45,848 nt of DNA, taken from contig NW_014577964.1 of assembly GCF_000485595.1 (NCBI RefSeq), positions 63,238 through 109,085 of the forward strand, written 5' to 3'. A model generated the notes under the pieces. That model did not search any database. It was not told the origin of the DNA and saw only the letters and a list, made by a program, of their open reading frames with translations. Position 1 is the stretch's first letter, and each line of letters starts with the position of its first letter. The position numbers and the translations under genes are program-made. Of this stretch, positions 1 to 12,440 are shown piece by piece. Source of the DNA: Priapulus caudatus (lineage: Eukaryota > Priapulida > Priapulimorpha > Priapulimorphida > Priapulidae).

Positions 1-3000
1 GAGCTTTTCGCTGCCTCCGCGCCCACAAAGCCAAACTCACCCATACACATGTTTCCCTGCAATCAACAGACAGCAATTTCTTGACATCTTAATAGCTTCC
101 CTACCCTACTTGTGCCCACACTCCAAATGCACCCATCTACCGGACAACCAGAAATAGAAATGTCTGCTCTGCGACGGCTGGTCTTTACACAGCCATGTCT
201 TTGAGTCGTAACACAACGATGAGGACTATGCTCACTGCAACACATGGGTTAGGGCACACGGCACGGGTGCGCCTAATAGGCTCTGCACCATTATATTCCC
301 TGGCAAGCCCTCCGTTTACGTAAGAGCGAGAGAATAACTAGTATACGAACCTTACCTCCTCTATAAATGACCAACCTTGCACCACCCGGCCTTCCTCGAG
401 CTCGGCCGTTGTCTGATTCCCCGTCCCTGTTCAATTCCCACGCGACAATATAGCCCGATACATGGCACGCTGGGTTGCGCCATTCACCCAAGATTACATG
501 AATAGATCACACCGCACATGCAGAAGGAGACCGTGCCTGATACCAGAAGAAGCGTTCCCTCGCCTGAGACGCCTCCCCTGTTCGAATCCCTGCCGCGCCC
601 GCTAAGTCTCCTCGGAACCTCCTTCCGCGCGGTGTCAGTTTCCCCGCCGGCACCTACCTGCGCCACCTCCTGCGACCCGCCTCAAGGGAAACGTCCCTTA
701 CCGAACCCAGTTACTCCACGCGCTGGCATGACAGAACATTAATTTGTCTTTATAAAATTCACTCAAAAATTAGTTCGTCTAGTGTAAAGATAAGAAGTGC
801 AAAACACACAATACAAGAGAGCAAAATAACGTTCGTAGTTCTGCCTTCCACGTACGTAGATGATTAAATCTTTCTCCAGTGAAAACCGAACCTCCTCGCT
901 CTTTCCGTCCTGTTTTATATTCACGCTTGGGTGTGCAGTGAACCACTACCGGCATTATATGTAGTCTCATCCGCCTATATTAGATGATGCCCACTCCCTG
1001 ACCGCATACCTTAAGCCTGCCCCCGACACTGGCCTGTATTTGTGCTATGGTGACCGCTAGCGCCGCACGTTGACCCAGCGACGTATCAAGTAACATTTGT
1101 CACAATATAAAATATTAAACATTAGTTACCTCCTTCGTTTAGCTATGAAGGATAAGTGTTTGAAAACACACACAATACAAAAGACAAAAAATAAGTTCGT
1201 ATCCCTCTGCGTTAAGCTATAATATATATATTCCGCGTATGATATAGGATATAACCATTCACTATTCGCTTTGTATGATTCGGCCTACGCTACGCCGCCA
1301 TTGAACATGCCCAATCCCGGGAGTCCTGGCAAGCAGACCTTTCCCTTCCCTCTTCCTCCTCCTCCTTTACCCCTCCTCCCTCTCCTCCTTCGGCGACATC
1401 TGATGAACTAACGCGGCCGCCATGCCGCCTGTCTAACCAAATCGACTGATGTAAGGATAAGGCGTCGATAGTGATGCAAAAATATGAGTTTCAGCGAGCC
1501 GAGTCGGCGTTCTCGTCGTGCGAAGGAGCGAAATTTGTGGGTACAAGAGGGGCCGAAATATCCGCCCACCGACTACCGTCAACAGAAAGATGGGGCTCGA
1601 CCTCGGATGTTAGCAGTGCGTTCAGGGTGTGTTGGGTTGCCGCCTGTTAAACCGCGATAGACCGCCTGGCTCCACCCCGTAGTCACTGCTGAGCGGCCAC
1701 GGCGCATACCAAGCTCCAGATCCCCCTCGCAAACACGTACACGCGCTATCAATGATTAACACTTCGTCCCTAATCACAATTTTCTAAGGAAAAGAGCGCC
1801 GCCTACAAAAACGGATCTCAAGCCCGTCAATGTTGCCTCGTCTCCATGCGTGAGTATATACGCCGAAGTAATCACACCCCTTTTTTAAATAGGTTTCGCA
1901 TCTTTGCGCCCCCGCCTTCCCCGCCGCCTACAAATGGCAAATGCACCTTAATGTCAGTAATTTTCCCACACTCTTCGTAATAACCTTGGATACAAAGTAA
2001 ACCACGGGTTTCGTCTTTCCGTTATATATTTGACGAGCCACCCAACTAGCCGGAAAAATCACGTTAAGGGCTGGCCGACCGATTACCCAGCCAGTATCTT
2101 CAATTCAACAAACAAACGCCATCATTCTCGACATGTCCCCGCCGCGTCGTATCAAGGACAAACAGCGAACACAACCTCCAGACTGATTCGAACTGACAAG
2201 TCACCTATCCACGCCCTACGCAGCAATGTCGTACAGATAACGGTTCAATCTTTTTTTTTTATTACAGAAAGCATCTTTGGTTTAAAAAAAAATCTCATCA
2301 CTGCCTTACTCTAGGATTTCTTTTCTCAATTAATATGAACATTCACCCTAAATTCTGAACATGTATTACTGCCGTCCCGCTTGCGTCCGCCCATACGACT
2401 TTTATCCTTCCACATTCTTCGTATAATACATCATGACCCACACCTTAATACAGCGCTACGCGACTCTCCTGACCTATCTAACAATAACATATAGCCACAC
2501 AGTATTCTAAAATAGCGTTCCTATAACATGAAAATCATCAGCAAAAATTTCCTCTTCCACTCTTCAGAACGGGCACCCCTACCTCTCCCACACCCAAACT
2601 CATAAATTCCATAAACCAATCGTTTTAGCGCTATTTCTCCGATATATACAATATATATTTGCCTCCTTAACAGATCAATCGCCTATCGCGATCGATCAAT
2701 CACGCGCCTTTAACGAGTGATAAAGACGGTCTGCCTTTTTGATAAACAAGGAGCCTCGTCTTCAGACAACAACATCCGATCGCTTCGCGCTGGTCCGTCG
2801 GCGAAAGTCGAACAGCCAAGGCATAATCCCTCGAATTGCCGGCTAGTTCCTCCCGTGAACGAAGAGCGCGGCAAAATGATGAATCACATACAAAACACAA
2901 GCCGGCGAGCAACACATCCGCCCGGAATAAGGCATGCAATCCGCCACGCAATACCTCAAAGGAACCACGACTAGGTCGATTATCCTAACGGTATTTAATA

Positions 3001-4007
3001 AGTAACATGTCCGTTTTACAGACGAAAGCTAACTTAGCTTTGCTTCTACATACGAATACGCATAACGACTAAACACCTCTAACCCTTTTCAAGACTAGCC
3101 CTTAACCAGTGTCTCCATGACTCGCCTTACAAATATATATATATTCCTTTTTATTACCTCCTGACTATCGCCTGCCAATATAGTATATATATCACCCAAT
3201 TAACGGGTATTGATCGATACGCCACGTTCAAAAAAACATTTGCGCGTAACAGTTACTCGACTGCCAATTTCATCTCTTCGTCTTCCATAACTGGCCTCGC
3301 GTCTACACGTCGCTATAGCCCTTTCATAGCAGCATGGAACATGTGGGGAGATTGTAATAAACGTCGTCATGGGAGGACCACCCCTTCACCCACGCAGTTT
3401 TAGGAGTTGTACTGCTACGTTATGACCCTAGCCCTATCCTCAAATTACCACATGTGAATTAGTAGGCCGATAGGCTCACCTGATCGCCTATTTTATAACA
3501 TCAGAGTTTCCCCCAAAAAACGAAAGGCTCCCTCCCAGCACCGTCTTACCGACTTCCTCCCGGAGACTCGCAAAGCTAGATCAACCCAAACGCCTCATCA
3601 GTGCGATTGGCGCGCAGTACAATGAAATGCCGCCGCGTATATCGGTAAATTATTGGTCGTTCCGCTGAAGATGCTGTAAACCACAATTAATCACATGGCA
3701 CTACCGTTATATCATAATTAATAATATAATACTAATAATACTAATACTATACTAATCATAACCGCCACTGAAGTTCACCTTGCCGCGCGTCATATTATGC
3801 GAAATGCACCGGCCTTTCATTCGCCTTTAAAGCGCTTCGAAACCATCTCACTTGTGTGCATCCTTCTCAAACTGTAAGAGAATTCTGCTGGGCTTTTGCA
3901 CGCGAGCTCCAAGACGGAATCATCGCCGGACACTCTCCGATCTTGAAATCCAAACGAGCCGATCTCTCACTCACCGAAAAATAGAATATTGCCACATTTG
4001 CGATCTG
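1..4007. repeat. Left arm of large inverted repeat IR-1
   Basis: Read in reverse complement, this stretch matches 6813-9935 with many small indels. The first 14 bases (GAGCTTTTCGCTGC) pair with 9922-9935. The stretch around 3850-4007 (exon-like GAGAATTCTGCTGGGCTTTT) pairs with 6813-6960. The arm starts at the window edge, so the repeat may continue outside. It is about 0.9 kb longer than the right arm, mainly through insertions such as 540-720. No gene is recognisable in it. The short frames present are not conserved between the arms. Confidence 0.85.
540..720 (+). mobile_element. SINE-like GC-rich insertion in the left IR-1 arm
   Basis: About 180 GC-rich bases are present here but absent from the paired right arm near 9535. 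The flanks (GGAGACCGTGCCTGA on the left, AACATTAATTTGTC on the right) align to adjacent sequence there. The insert contains GTTCGAATCCC at 580-590, an exact tRNA T-loop / pol III B-box motif. A second B-box-like GTTCAATTCCC sits at 429-439. No clear A box, poly-A tail or target duplication was found, so a tRNA-derived SINE is only an inference. Confidence 0.35.
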
Positions 4008-4049
4008 GGTAACGCTAGACGCGGGATTAAACAAAACAGCACATCATCA

Positions 4050-4679
4050 CGATCGCACTGTGACGAGACGAGAGAGGGACGGAGAGGAAGAGACGGGAGA
4101 GGGAGGCCAGGGAGAAGAGAGGGAGAGGGACAGGAGAGGACGAGGCCGAGACGGGGGAGAGTGAGAAGGGAAGAGAGACCGGGAGGGAGAGGGCTGAGAG
4201 GGAAGGGACGAGCGGGAGCGAGGGCCCGAGACGGACGAGCGGCGACGGGACCTTGAGGTGAGGAGACAGGAGAGGGACGACCTAGGACGACGGAAGAGGG
4301 AGGAGGGAGAGGGAGAGGGAAGGGAGAGGGAGAGGACGGAGAGGGAGAGGGGTAGAGCGGGAGAGGGAGACGAGAGAGGAGAGCAGGAGAGGAGGAGAGA
4401 AGCGAGAAGAAAGAGAGAGAGGAAGACGGAGAGAGGAGACGAGAAAGAGAAGAGAGTAGACGAGAGAGAAGGATGCAGAAAGAGAGAGAGAGAGACGAGA
4501 GAAGAGAGCAGAAGCGAGGAGAGGAGATGAGCAGAGTGACGAGCGAGAGATGACGGAGCAAAGGAGAAAGAGAAACGAGAACCTGGGAGAGAGAAGCACG
4601 GAGAGAGAGACAAGGAAAGAGAGAGAGAGAGAGAAAGAAGAAGAGAGAGAGATGGAGAGAGAGAGGAGAGGGAGATGGA

Positions 4680-4720
<41 letters not shown>

Positions 4721-5122
4721 AGAAGAGATGACGAGAGAGGGATAAGAGCGAGGAGACGAGAGAGAGAGAGAATAGAGGAGATAGAGAGCCTGAGGACGGA
4801 GACGAGAGAGAAGAGAGAGAGGAGCAGAGAGATGAGCAGACGAGAAGGAGAGAAGAGAGAGAGCAGGGAGGGGGGACGGGAGGCGCAGGCGAGAGAGGAG
4901 AGATGAGAGAGACGGGATGACTGGAGAGAGAGCGTCAGAGAAGAGAGAGAGAGAGGGGAGAGGGGAGGAGAGAGAGATGAGAGAGGGAGATGAGGAGAGA
5001 CGAGAGAGAGAGAGAGAGATGGAGAGAGAGAAAAGAGAGATGAGAGACGAGAGGAGGAGAGAAGGAGAGGAGGAGATGACCGAGCCGCTGCGCAGAGCAG
5101 AGAGAGAGAGACTGAGAGGAGA
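4050..5122. repeat. Purine-rich (GA)n low-complexity tract
   Basis: Roughly 1.07 kb is almost pure purine on the plus strand, made of GAGA and GGAGA runs with scattered C and T. Open frames run through both strands (Arg/Glu/Gly-rich on plus, Ser/Leu-rich on minus) because the composition excludes stop codons. They are not genes. The tract lies in the IR-1 spacer and ends where the 31-bp satellite begins. Confidence 0.95.
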
Positions 5123-5205
5123 CAAAGCGTGGCTGGGTGAGGGTACCCTGCATCAAAGCGTGGCTGGGTGAGGTGCATGCAGGGTAAAGCGCGGCTGGGT
5201 AAGGT
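5123..5205 (+). repeat. Three units of the 31-bp satellite
   Basis: Three imperfect copies of the same 31-bp unit form the large array at 10319-12440 (GCGTGGCTGGGT followed by RAGGTGCATGCAG). As at 12440, the last unit runs straight into block D1 through the same junction (GGTAAGGTGTTTGG). Confidence 0.9.
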
Positions 5206-5544
5206 GTTTGGATGATGAGGCGCCGCATATTTCTGTTGCACCACGGAAGCATCGCTCAAACGGCTATCGTGCTCGAACATTACACGTCTAAATATTTGCG
5301 TTTGTGAATTTTTTAATGTGATTATTGGGCTCGACGTCGGCACGCGTCGCTCGTCGTTCTCTCGACCGACGGCTTCTGACAGATGCATTCAGTGCACACG
5401 CACACGTACATGCACACGCACACGTATACGCACACGCGCACGTATACGCACACGCGCGCATCTGCTGCGTTAGTAATGTCATCTCACAATCGTGTGGCGA
5501 CCAGTTGTCCGTCTTCCGCAGAATTTGGCAACGATAAGCCGATT

Positions 5545-5790
5545 GGAATTCGACGTTGGTAACGAAGTGACATTGTCCACGCAAATGCTACATTGGGAAG
5601 GCAAATGTTACATTAGCAGTGGAAATGTGAAATGGGAAACGCAAATGCGAACTTGGCGACGAAAAGGTGACGTTGGGAACGTATTTCTTACAACGGAAAG
5701 TCCGCCTTGCAAAGGAAAATCTGGCGCTGACAACGCAAATATCGCCTTAGCGTCGCAATCGTGTCCATTGCAATGCTAATGCGACCGATC
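5545..5790 (+). repeat. Degenerate ~24-bp tandem repeat in D1
   Basis: Variants of GGAAACGCAAATG and TTACATTGGGAA recur about every 24 bases. The same stretch occurs in the other D1 copy at about 12780-13010, so the tandem repeat predates the D1 duplication. Confidence 0.6.
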
Positions 5791-6538
5791 CGCCAAGACA
5801 ACGTCAGGTCGTCTTGCCAACGCATACGTGTCCGTGGCAGAATGTCTCCCAGTGCTGCTACGATCAATCACCATTAGAATAGCCTAGGACGACTTCGCTA
5901 CTCTCCCGCTCATTTCCTAGACTGGGTCACGTGTGTTGATATGCTTCTGCGCCCATACATTTCTCATCCGGCGGAAATTGACTGCACCACTGATTACGAT
6001 CTATATATAACTCTAATTTCCTACGTGCGCCTCGACAGTTTTGGCCGGGATCAGCGCAGCGAAGACAGCACTTGACATTATTCACAGTTTTCGCCGGCAG
6101 TAATCGTTTCTCGCAGGATTATTTGGTGAAGGCGGAGCGAATCTATATCATAATTTGAGTAGTGTCGTTCTGTTTGTTCCTGCATAACTTCTAGGCGCGT
6201 GCACGACTGTGCTTCATTCCTACGCATCAGATTCGATTATAACACTTTGCTTTTTGTCATTTATTGGGTTAAATGTTTAAGAAAAACATATTTAGAAAAT
6301 CTAATTGAAAATCTCCCTGGAAAACATGCACGATTCAGTTCACTTCCGCTAGGTGCGCTGGCTGTAGACTTACAAACACGCAACCACAGGCTAAGTGATA
6401 CAGAAAGTGAAATGTTACAGGGTAAGTGAAGGGATACAGTAGTCTGTCACGTAACCTTGCAGTGGATTCACCAGGGCACACGCGCTGGCCGTGGAATCAA
6501 GTCCTCCCCCACCCCCTGCACGCTCGCACTCAGCGCAT

Positions 6539-6577
6539 ATCTATCTATCAATCGATCTATTTTTCTATCTATCTATA

Positions 6578-6628
<51 letters not shown>

Positions 6629-6630
6629 TC
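6539..6630 (+). repeat. (CTAT)n microsatellite in D1 left
   Basis: There is a run of CTAT units with a few interruptions. The matching position in the right D1 copy (13814-13935) has a longer and more interrupted run. Confidence 0.95.
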
Positions 6631-6690
6631 ATCAAATGTGAACCTGTAACCCTTGACCTTGGGTGAAAGGCAGTCAAAATCAATAGGGTT

Positions 6691-6812
6691 CCACCGCCAC
6701 TAGGGTTTCAACTCTGGACCAAGTTTGAAGTTTCTACCTCTAACGGTTGCAAAAATATCGAGCAGACAGACAGACAAAGAGACACGCACACACACACACA
6801 CACACACACGCG
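6691..6812. other. Short spacer between D1 and the IR-1 right arm, with an (AC)n run
   Basis: The stretch holds a CAGA-rich stretch and an AC run at 6785-6812. No gene is seen. Confidence 0.7.
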
Positions 6813-7537
6813 CAAATCGCAAATGATGGCAATATTCTATTCGTGAGTGAGAGATCGCGCTCGGTTGGATTTCAATCGGCAGAGTGTCACCGGCGATGAT
6901 TCCGTCTGGAGCTCGCGCCAAAAGCCCAGCAGAATTCTCACAGTTTGAAGCATGCCAAAGTGAGATTGGTTTCGAAGCGCTTTAAGCGATGAAAGCCGGT
7001 GCATTTCGATAATATGACGCGCGGCCGTGACACTTCATGCGGTTATGATTAGTATAGTATTAGTATTATTAGTATTATATTATTATTATATATAACGGCA
7101 GTGCCACTGTGATAATGTGTTTCAGCATTTCAGCGGAACACCAATAATATTTACCTATACGGCTTTTGTATGCGCGCCAATCGCACTGATGAGGCGTTTA
7201 GTTGATCTTGCGAGTCTCCGGGGAAGTCGGTAAGACGTGCTAGGGAGGGAGCTTTGTTTTTTGGGGAAACTCTATGTATAAATAGCGATCAGTGAGATAT
7301 CGCTATTGCACATAGTGTAATAGGGCTATCATAACGTAGCAGTACACTCTAAACTTGACGTGGTGAAGGTTCTCATGACGACGTTTATTATCTCCCACAT
7401 TTCCCATCTGCTATGAAAGGGGCTATAAGCACGTGGTAGACCGAACGCAGTTATGGAAGCGAGATGAAATTTGGAGTCGGTAACATTTACGCGAAATGTT
7501 TTTTTGGAAGTGCGTATCGATGCAATACCCGTTATTT

Positions 7538-7570
<33 letters not shown>

Positions 7571-8978
7571 TGGCGCGATAGTAAGGATAATAAAGGAATA
7601 TATATATATTTGTAAGGCGAGTCTGGAGACTGCGTTACTCTGAATGGGTTACAGGTTTTAGTCGTAGTGCGTATGTATGTAGAGCAAAGCTATTAGCTTT
7701 CGTCTGTAGAAACGGACACTTTACCGTTAGGATATCGACTAGCGTGGTTCTTTGAAGGTATTGCGTGCGGATTGCATGGCCCTATTCACGGCGGATGTGT
7801 GCTCGCCGGCTTGTTTTTATGTGATTCATATTTCCCGTCTTCGTCACGCAATTCGAGGATATGCCTTGCTGTTCGACTTTCCCACGACCGAAGCGAAGCG
7901 ATCGATTTTTCTGAAAACGTCCTCGTTTATCAAACAACGTCTTTATCACTCGTTAAACGCGTATTGATCGATCGCATAGCGATTGATCTGTTATAGCAAA
8001 TATATATGTATATATCGGAGAAATAGACGCCTAAAAACGTTGGTTTCGATTATGAGTTTTGAGCAGGTTTCTGAAATGGAAGAAATTTTTGTGATGATTT
8101 TTCATGTTATACGTATTTAGTACTTTTGGCTATAGTTATTTATAGTCAGCTACGTGTAAATGTGGCTCATTTATTTACGAAGAATTAGCGGATAGAAAGT
8201 GTATAGCGCGCGCACGGAGTAATCATGTTCCAATTTAAGTTCATATATAAAAAAGAAAATCCTAAGTAAGCTGATGATTTTTTTACCAAGATGCTTTCTG
8301 TAATTAAAAAAAAGATTGACCGTTAATCTGTACGACATTGACTGCGTGGGATAGTGACTTGTCATCGTCATCTGAGGGTTTGTCGCTACGTTGTCCTTGA
8401 TCCACGCATTCGTGTCTTTGTTTGTTAATGAAGATTACTCTGTAATCGTCGCCAGCCCTTAACGTGATTTTTCGCTGTTTCTTCCTCTTGGTGCGCCGCG
8501 TTTACTTTGTTCAAGGTTAGTACGAAATTAAAATTACTCATTAAGGTGCATTTCCATTTGTGCGACGCAAGATGCAAAATCTATTAAAAAAAGTGGGTGT
8601 TATTACTTCGCGTATATACTCACGCATGACGGGCACATGTAAATTGCTTGAGATCGCTTTTATTGTAGGCGGTTTTCCTTAGACAATTAAAATATCGGCA
8701 CGAGTGTTAATATTGATAGCGCTGTGTACGTGTTTGCGGCTACTTGGTATGGCCGTGCCGTCAGCAGTGACTCGGCGGACACACGGTCTATCGCCGTTAT
8801 ACGAAACAACACTGAAGCATGCTAAAATAGAGTCGGCTCTTTGTTGAGGTAGTGTGGGCGTGATATTCGCTCTTTACAATTTCCTCTTCGAGACGAAACG
8901 CCGACTTGCTGCTGAACTCATTATTTTGTTTGAGTTTTACTGTGATTTGTTACGAAGCGGTCGCGTTAGTTCCGCGGG

Positions 8979-9016
8979 CGGAGGAGGAGGAGGAGGAGGA
9001 GGAGGAGGAGGAGGGG
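8979..9016 (+). repeat. (GGA)n microsatellite
   Basis: Uninterrupted GGA units give way to GGG. The counterpart in the left arm is a shorter CCTCCTCC stretch near 1360-1390, so the run length differs between the arms. Confidence 0.95.
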
Positions 9017-9049
9017 GAGGAAGAGTCTGCTTGGCGCGTGGGCATGTGT

Positions 9050-9528
9050 CAATGGCGGCGTAGCGTAGCAATCATACAAAGCGAATATGAAATATATCAC
9101 TATATCATATATATTTACTAACGCAGAAATACGAACTTATTTTGTCTTTTGTATTGTGTTTTTTCAACTTTATCCTTATACTAAACGAACTAATTTTTAT
9201 ATTTTATATTGACAAATGTTACTTGTACTCGCTCAATGGCGGCGTAGCGGTCACACATAGCACCAATTACACGCCAGTGTCGCAGCTAGGTATCAGGAGT
9301 GGCATAATCTATATAGGATAGACTATATATCTATATTATGACACTCCAGGTAATATCAAACAAGAAAGCGGTTGGTTTTCACTTGAGAAAGGATCCTAAT
9401 CTCTCTACTAACGCAGAAATACGAACTTATTTTGTCTCTTGTATTGTGTGTTTTGCAACTTTATCTTTACACTAAGCGAACTAATTTTTATATTTTATAA
9501 AGACAAAATTAATGTTACTTGAACTCGC
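9050..9528. repeat. Two tandem ~0.2-0.3-kb units inside the IR-1 right arm
   Basis: The stretch 9118-9232 recurs at 9408-9528: CTAACGCAGAAATACGAAC through TTTTGTATTGTGT to ACTCGC. Each copy is preceded by a CAATGGCGGCGTAGCG motif at 9050 and 9234, so the unit is larger than the best-matching part. The left arm also has two related copies, near 750-860 and 1085-1205. The tandem duplication therefore predates the inverted duplication. Confidence 0.75.
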
Positions 9529-9935
9529 CTACGGTGTCTCCGTTTTCACATTTTACACTCTGGGTCTATTATGTAATCTTTGATCGCATGCTTCGATATA
9601 TTTCGCTTGAACACAGCTCCAGGAAGCCGGTGTCAGGTTAGCATTATAACTAGTTCTAGTTTTTTTGTCTTACCACGTTGCCATATAATGTGCAACTTTA
9701 GCCCAACCCCGTGTGCCCTAACCATGTGGCTTGCAGTAGTATAGTCCTCATGTTGTATTACGACTAAAGCATGGCTGTGATAGCAACCCAGCCTCGCCAG
9801 ACAGACATTTCTATTTCTGTTGTCCGTATGTCATTTAGTCTCGCACACGTAGTCGGAAGTTTAGATGATCAAAATTGCACTGTCTGTTATTGCAACTGTT
9901 ATTAGTTGGCTTTGTGCGCGAGCAGCGAAAAGCTC

Positions 9936-10318
9936 CCGGCTCGAGCCCCTAGGCTTTGATCTACGACGAAATGTGACCGCGCGTCGATAGAGTAAATTCA
10001 CTTATGCATATATGCGGCGAGAACACGTGAAGATTGAAGCGCGGGAGCTATCAAGCGAATCCTCGTGCGCGATCCGATGTAGCATGCTATATATCCCTCG
10101 CTCTACATTGCGCACGGGCATGGTTAGGAAGGGCGCGTTATAACTTGACCNNNNNNNNNNNNNNNNNNNNNNNNNTTTTATTGCCGTGCCGCAACTGTGT
10201 AGAAGAAGGAGTTTGCCATAGGTGTGGGATGTATAATAATACGCTGCGCCGGCGAGCTCGGACTGATTCCTGCGGAAATGCCACGAAGGCGAAGTTAGAT
10301 GCATGCGGCGAGCGGTGG
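9936..10318. other. Unique sequence around a gap, no gene seen
   Basis: This stretch lies between the end of IR-1 and the satellite array and is interrupted by 25 Ns. No motif or convincing exon was recognised on either strand. Confidence 0.6.
10151..10175. other. Assembly gap (25 N)
   Basis: There are twenty-five consecutive Ns. Features on either side may not be truly adjacent. Confidence 1.
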
Positions 10319-12440
10319 CAGGGTAATTATGGATGCAGGTAAAGTGGGCAGCCGGGTAAGGCGGATGCAGGGTAAAGCGCAGGTGGGTAATGTGCACGCA
10401 GGGTAAAGCGCGGCACGGTAAGGTGGATGCAGGGTAAAGTGCGGCAGGGTAAAGCGCTGCAGGCAAGGGATGCACCGGTGAAAGCGCGGCAGGGTAAGCG
10501 CTGCAGGGCAAAGGTGGATGCAGGTAAAGCGCGGGTGGGTAAGATGCATGCAGGGTAAGGCACTGCAGGGTAAAGCACGGGGGGTAATGCATGCAGGGGT
10601 AAAGCACGCAGGGTAAAGTGGTGTGGTAAGATGCATGCAGGGTAAAGGCTGGTGGGTAAGATGCATGCAGGCGTAAAGCGCGCGGTGGGTAAGATGCATG
10701 CAGGGTAAAGCACTGCAGGGTAAGGTAAGATACATGCAGGGTAAAGCGCGGGGGGTAAGGTGGATGCCAGGGTAAAGCGTGCAGGGTAAGATACATGCAG
10801 GGTAAAGCGTGGCTGGGTGAGGTGCATGCAGGGTAAAGCGTGGCTGGGTAAGGTGCATGCAGGTAAAGCGTGGCTGGGTTACGGTGCATGCAGGGTAAAG
10901 CGTGGCTGCGGTAAGGTGCATGCAGGGTAAAGCGTGGCTGGGTGAGGTGCATGCAGGGTAAAGCGTGGCTGTGGTGAGCGGTGCATGCATGCGTAAAGCG
11001 TGGCTGCTGGTAAGGTGCATGCAGGGTAAAGCGTGGCTGGGTAAGGTGCATGCAGGGTAAAGCGTGGCTGGTAGGTGCATGCAGGGTAAGCGTGGCTGGG
11101 TGAGTGCATGCAGGGTAAAACGGGCTGGCGTGAGGTGCATGCAGGGTAAAGCGTGGCTGGGTAAGGTGCATGCAGCGGTAAAGCGTGGCTGGGTGAGGTG
11201 TATGGCAGGGTAAGCGTGCTGGGTGAGCGTGCTATGCCAGTGTAAAGCGTGCTGCGGTGAGGTGCCATGCCACGGTAAAGCGTCGGCTCGGTGAGGTGCA
11301 TGCAGGTTAAAGCGTGGCTGGCTGAGGAGCATGCAGGCGTAAAGCGCGGCTGGTGAGGTGGCATGCAGGTAAAGCGTGGCTGGTAGGGGCTGCATGAGGG
11401 TAACAAGCGTGGCTGGGTAAGTGCATGCAGGGTAAAGCGTGGCATGGGTGAGGTGCATGCAGGTAAGGCGTTGCTGGCGTGCACGGTGCTGCAAGGGTAA
11501 AGCGCCTGCAGCGGTAAAGCGTGGTGGTGAGGTGCATGCAGCGGTAAAGCGCGCTGGTGAGGTGCATGCAGGGTAGGGTGCATGCAGGGTAAACGCGGCC
11601 TGGGTGAGGTACATGCAGGGTAAGCCGTCCCTGGCTGGGTGAGGTGGATGCAGGTAAAAGCGTGCGGGTGAGGTGCATGCACAGCGTGTAAACGTGGCTG
11701 ACGCGCTGAGGTTGCATGCAGGGTGAAAGGCCGGGCGGCGGTGAGGTGCATGCAGGGTCAAAGGCACCCCGGTGCTGCGGTGAGGTGCGCATGCAGGCGT
11801 AAAGCGTGCGGCGTCGTGACGGTGGATGCAGGTAAAGCGATTGGCTTGGGTGAGTGTGTATGCAGGCCGTAAGGCGTGGCTGCGGGTAAGGTGCGCATGC
11901 CAGGGTAAAGCGTGCTTGGGTGATGAAGGTAAGTGCTTGACGGTGCGCATCAGGTAAGCGGGCTGGGTAAGGTGCATGCCAAGGCTTACAAGCGTGGCTG
12001 TGGGTAAGGTGGGGCATGCAGGGTAAAGCGGCGCTCGGCGTAGAGGGCTGCGAACGGGCGGTGGCCATGGGTATAAGCGTGGTCTGGTAAGGTGCATCGC
12101 AGGGGTAAAAGCCGGCTGGGTGAAGGTGGATGCCAGGGTAAAGCGTGGCTGGCTGAGTGGCATGCATGGTAAACGCGGCTGGTGAGGTGGCATGCAGGCG
12201 TTAAAGCGGGCGGTGGCTGGGTAAGAGGTGGCATGCAGGGTAGAAGCGTGGCTGGCGCTGAGGTGAATGGGCAGGGTAAAGCGTGCTGGGTGAGTGGATG
12301 CAGGGTAAGGCGTGGCGGGTGAGGTGTATGCAGGGTAAATAGCCGTGGCAGCGGTTAATGCGTGCTGGGTGAGGTGCGCAGCAGGGTTAAAGCGTGGCTG
12401 GGGTAGGTCATGGCAGGGTAAAAAGCGCGCTGGGTAAGGT
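10319..12440 (+). repeat. 31-bp satellite array
   Basis: This is about 2.1 kb of head-to-tail 31-bp units. The consensus core is GGTAAAGCGTGGCTGGGT followed by RAGGTGCATGCAG. Units from about 10790 to 11200 are the most regular. The left end (10319-10790) is a variant with GGATGCAGG and GCGCGG. The right end (11200-12440) has frequent one-base insertions. Because 31 is not a multiple of 3, the minus strand shows repeating His/Leu/Thr/Pro peptides in all frames. These long frames are by-products of the array and not genes. The array leads directly into the right D1 copy. Confidence 0.95.

Larger units (their letters stand above)
5206..6690 (+). repeat. Block D1, left copy of a 1.5-kb direct repeat
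   Basis: This block is repeated in the same orientation at 12440-13998. Both copies start after satellite units with GTGTTTGGA and end near a CTTGACCTTGGGT motif. Inside, in order, are a CACACG-rich stretch (5395-5460), a degenerate tandem repeat of about 24 bp (5545-5790), an AT-rich part, and a CTAT microsatellite (6539-6630). Differences between the copies are dominated by one-base indels. No reading frame is conserved between them, so no gene is called. Confidence 0.9.
6813..9935. repeat. Right arm of large inverted repeat IR-1
   Basis: This is the reverse complement of 1-4007 with substitutions and indels. It includes an AT microsatellite (7540-7570), paired with the AT run near 3130-3195. 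A GGA run at 8979-9016 pairs with the CTCCTCC stretch near 1360-1390. The arm ends at 9935 exactly where the left arm meets the window edge. No gene was recognised in its 3.1 kb. Confidence 0.85.

Noticed and set aside
3971-5388. Long Ser/Leu-rich minus-strand frames of 368-384 codons and Arg/Glu plus-strand frames
   Set aside because: They are confined to the GA-rich tract, where stop codons are rare by composition. No start context, domain or conservation supports them.
10319-12440. CRISPR array
   Set aside because: Units are head-to-tail with no unique spacers, and the window is eukaryotic.
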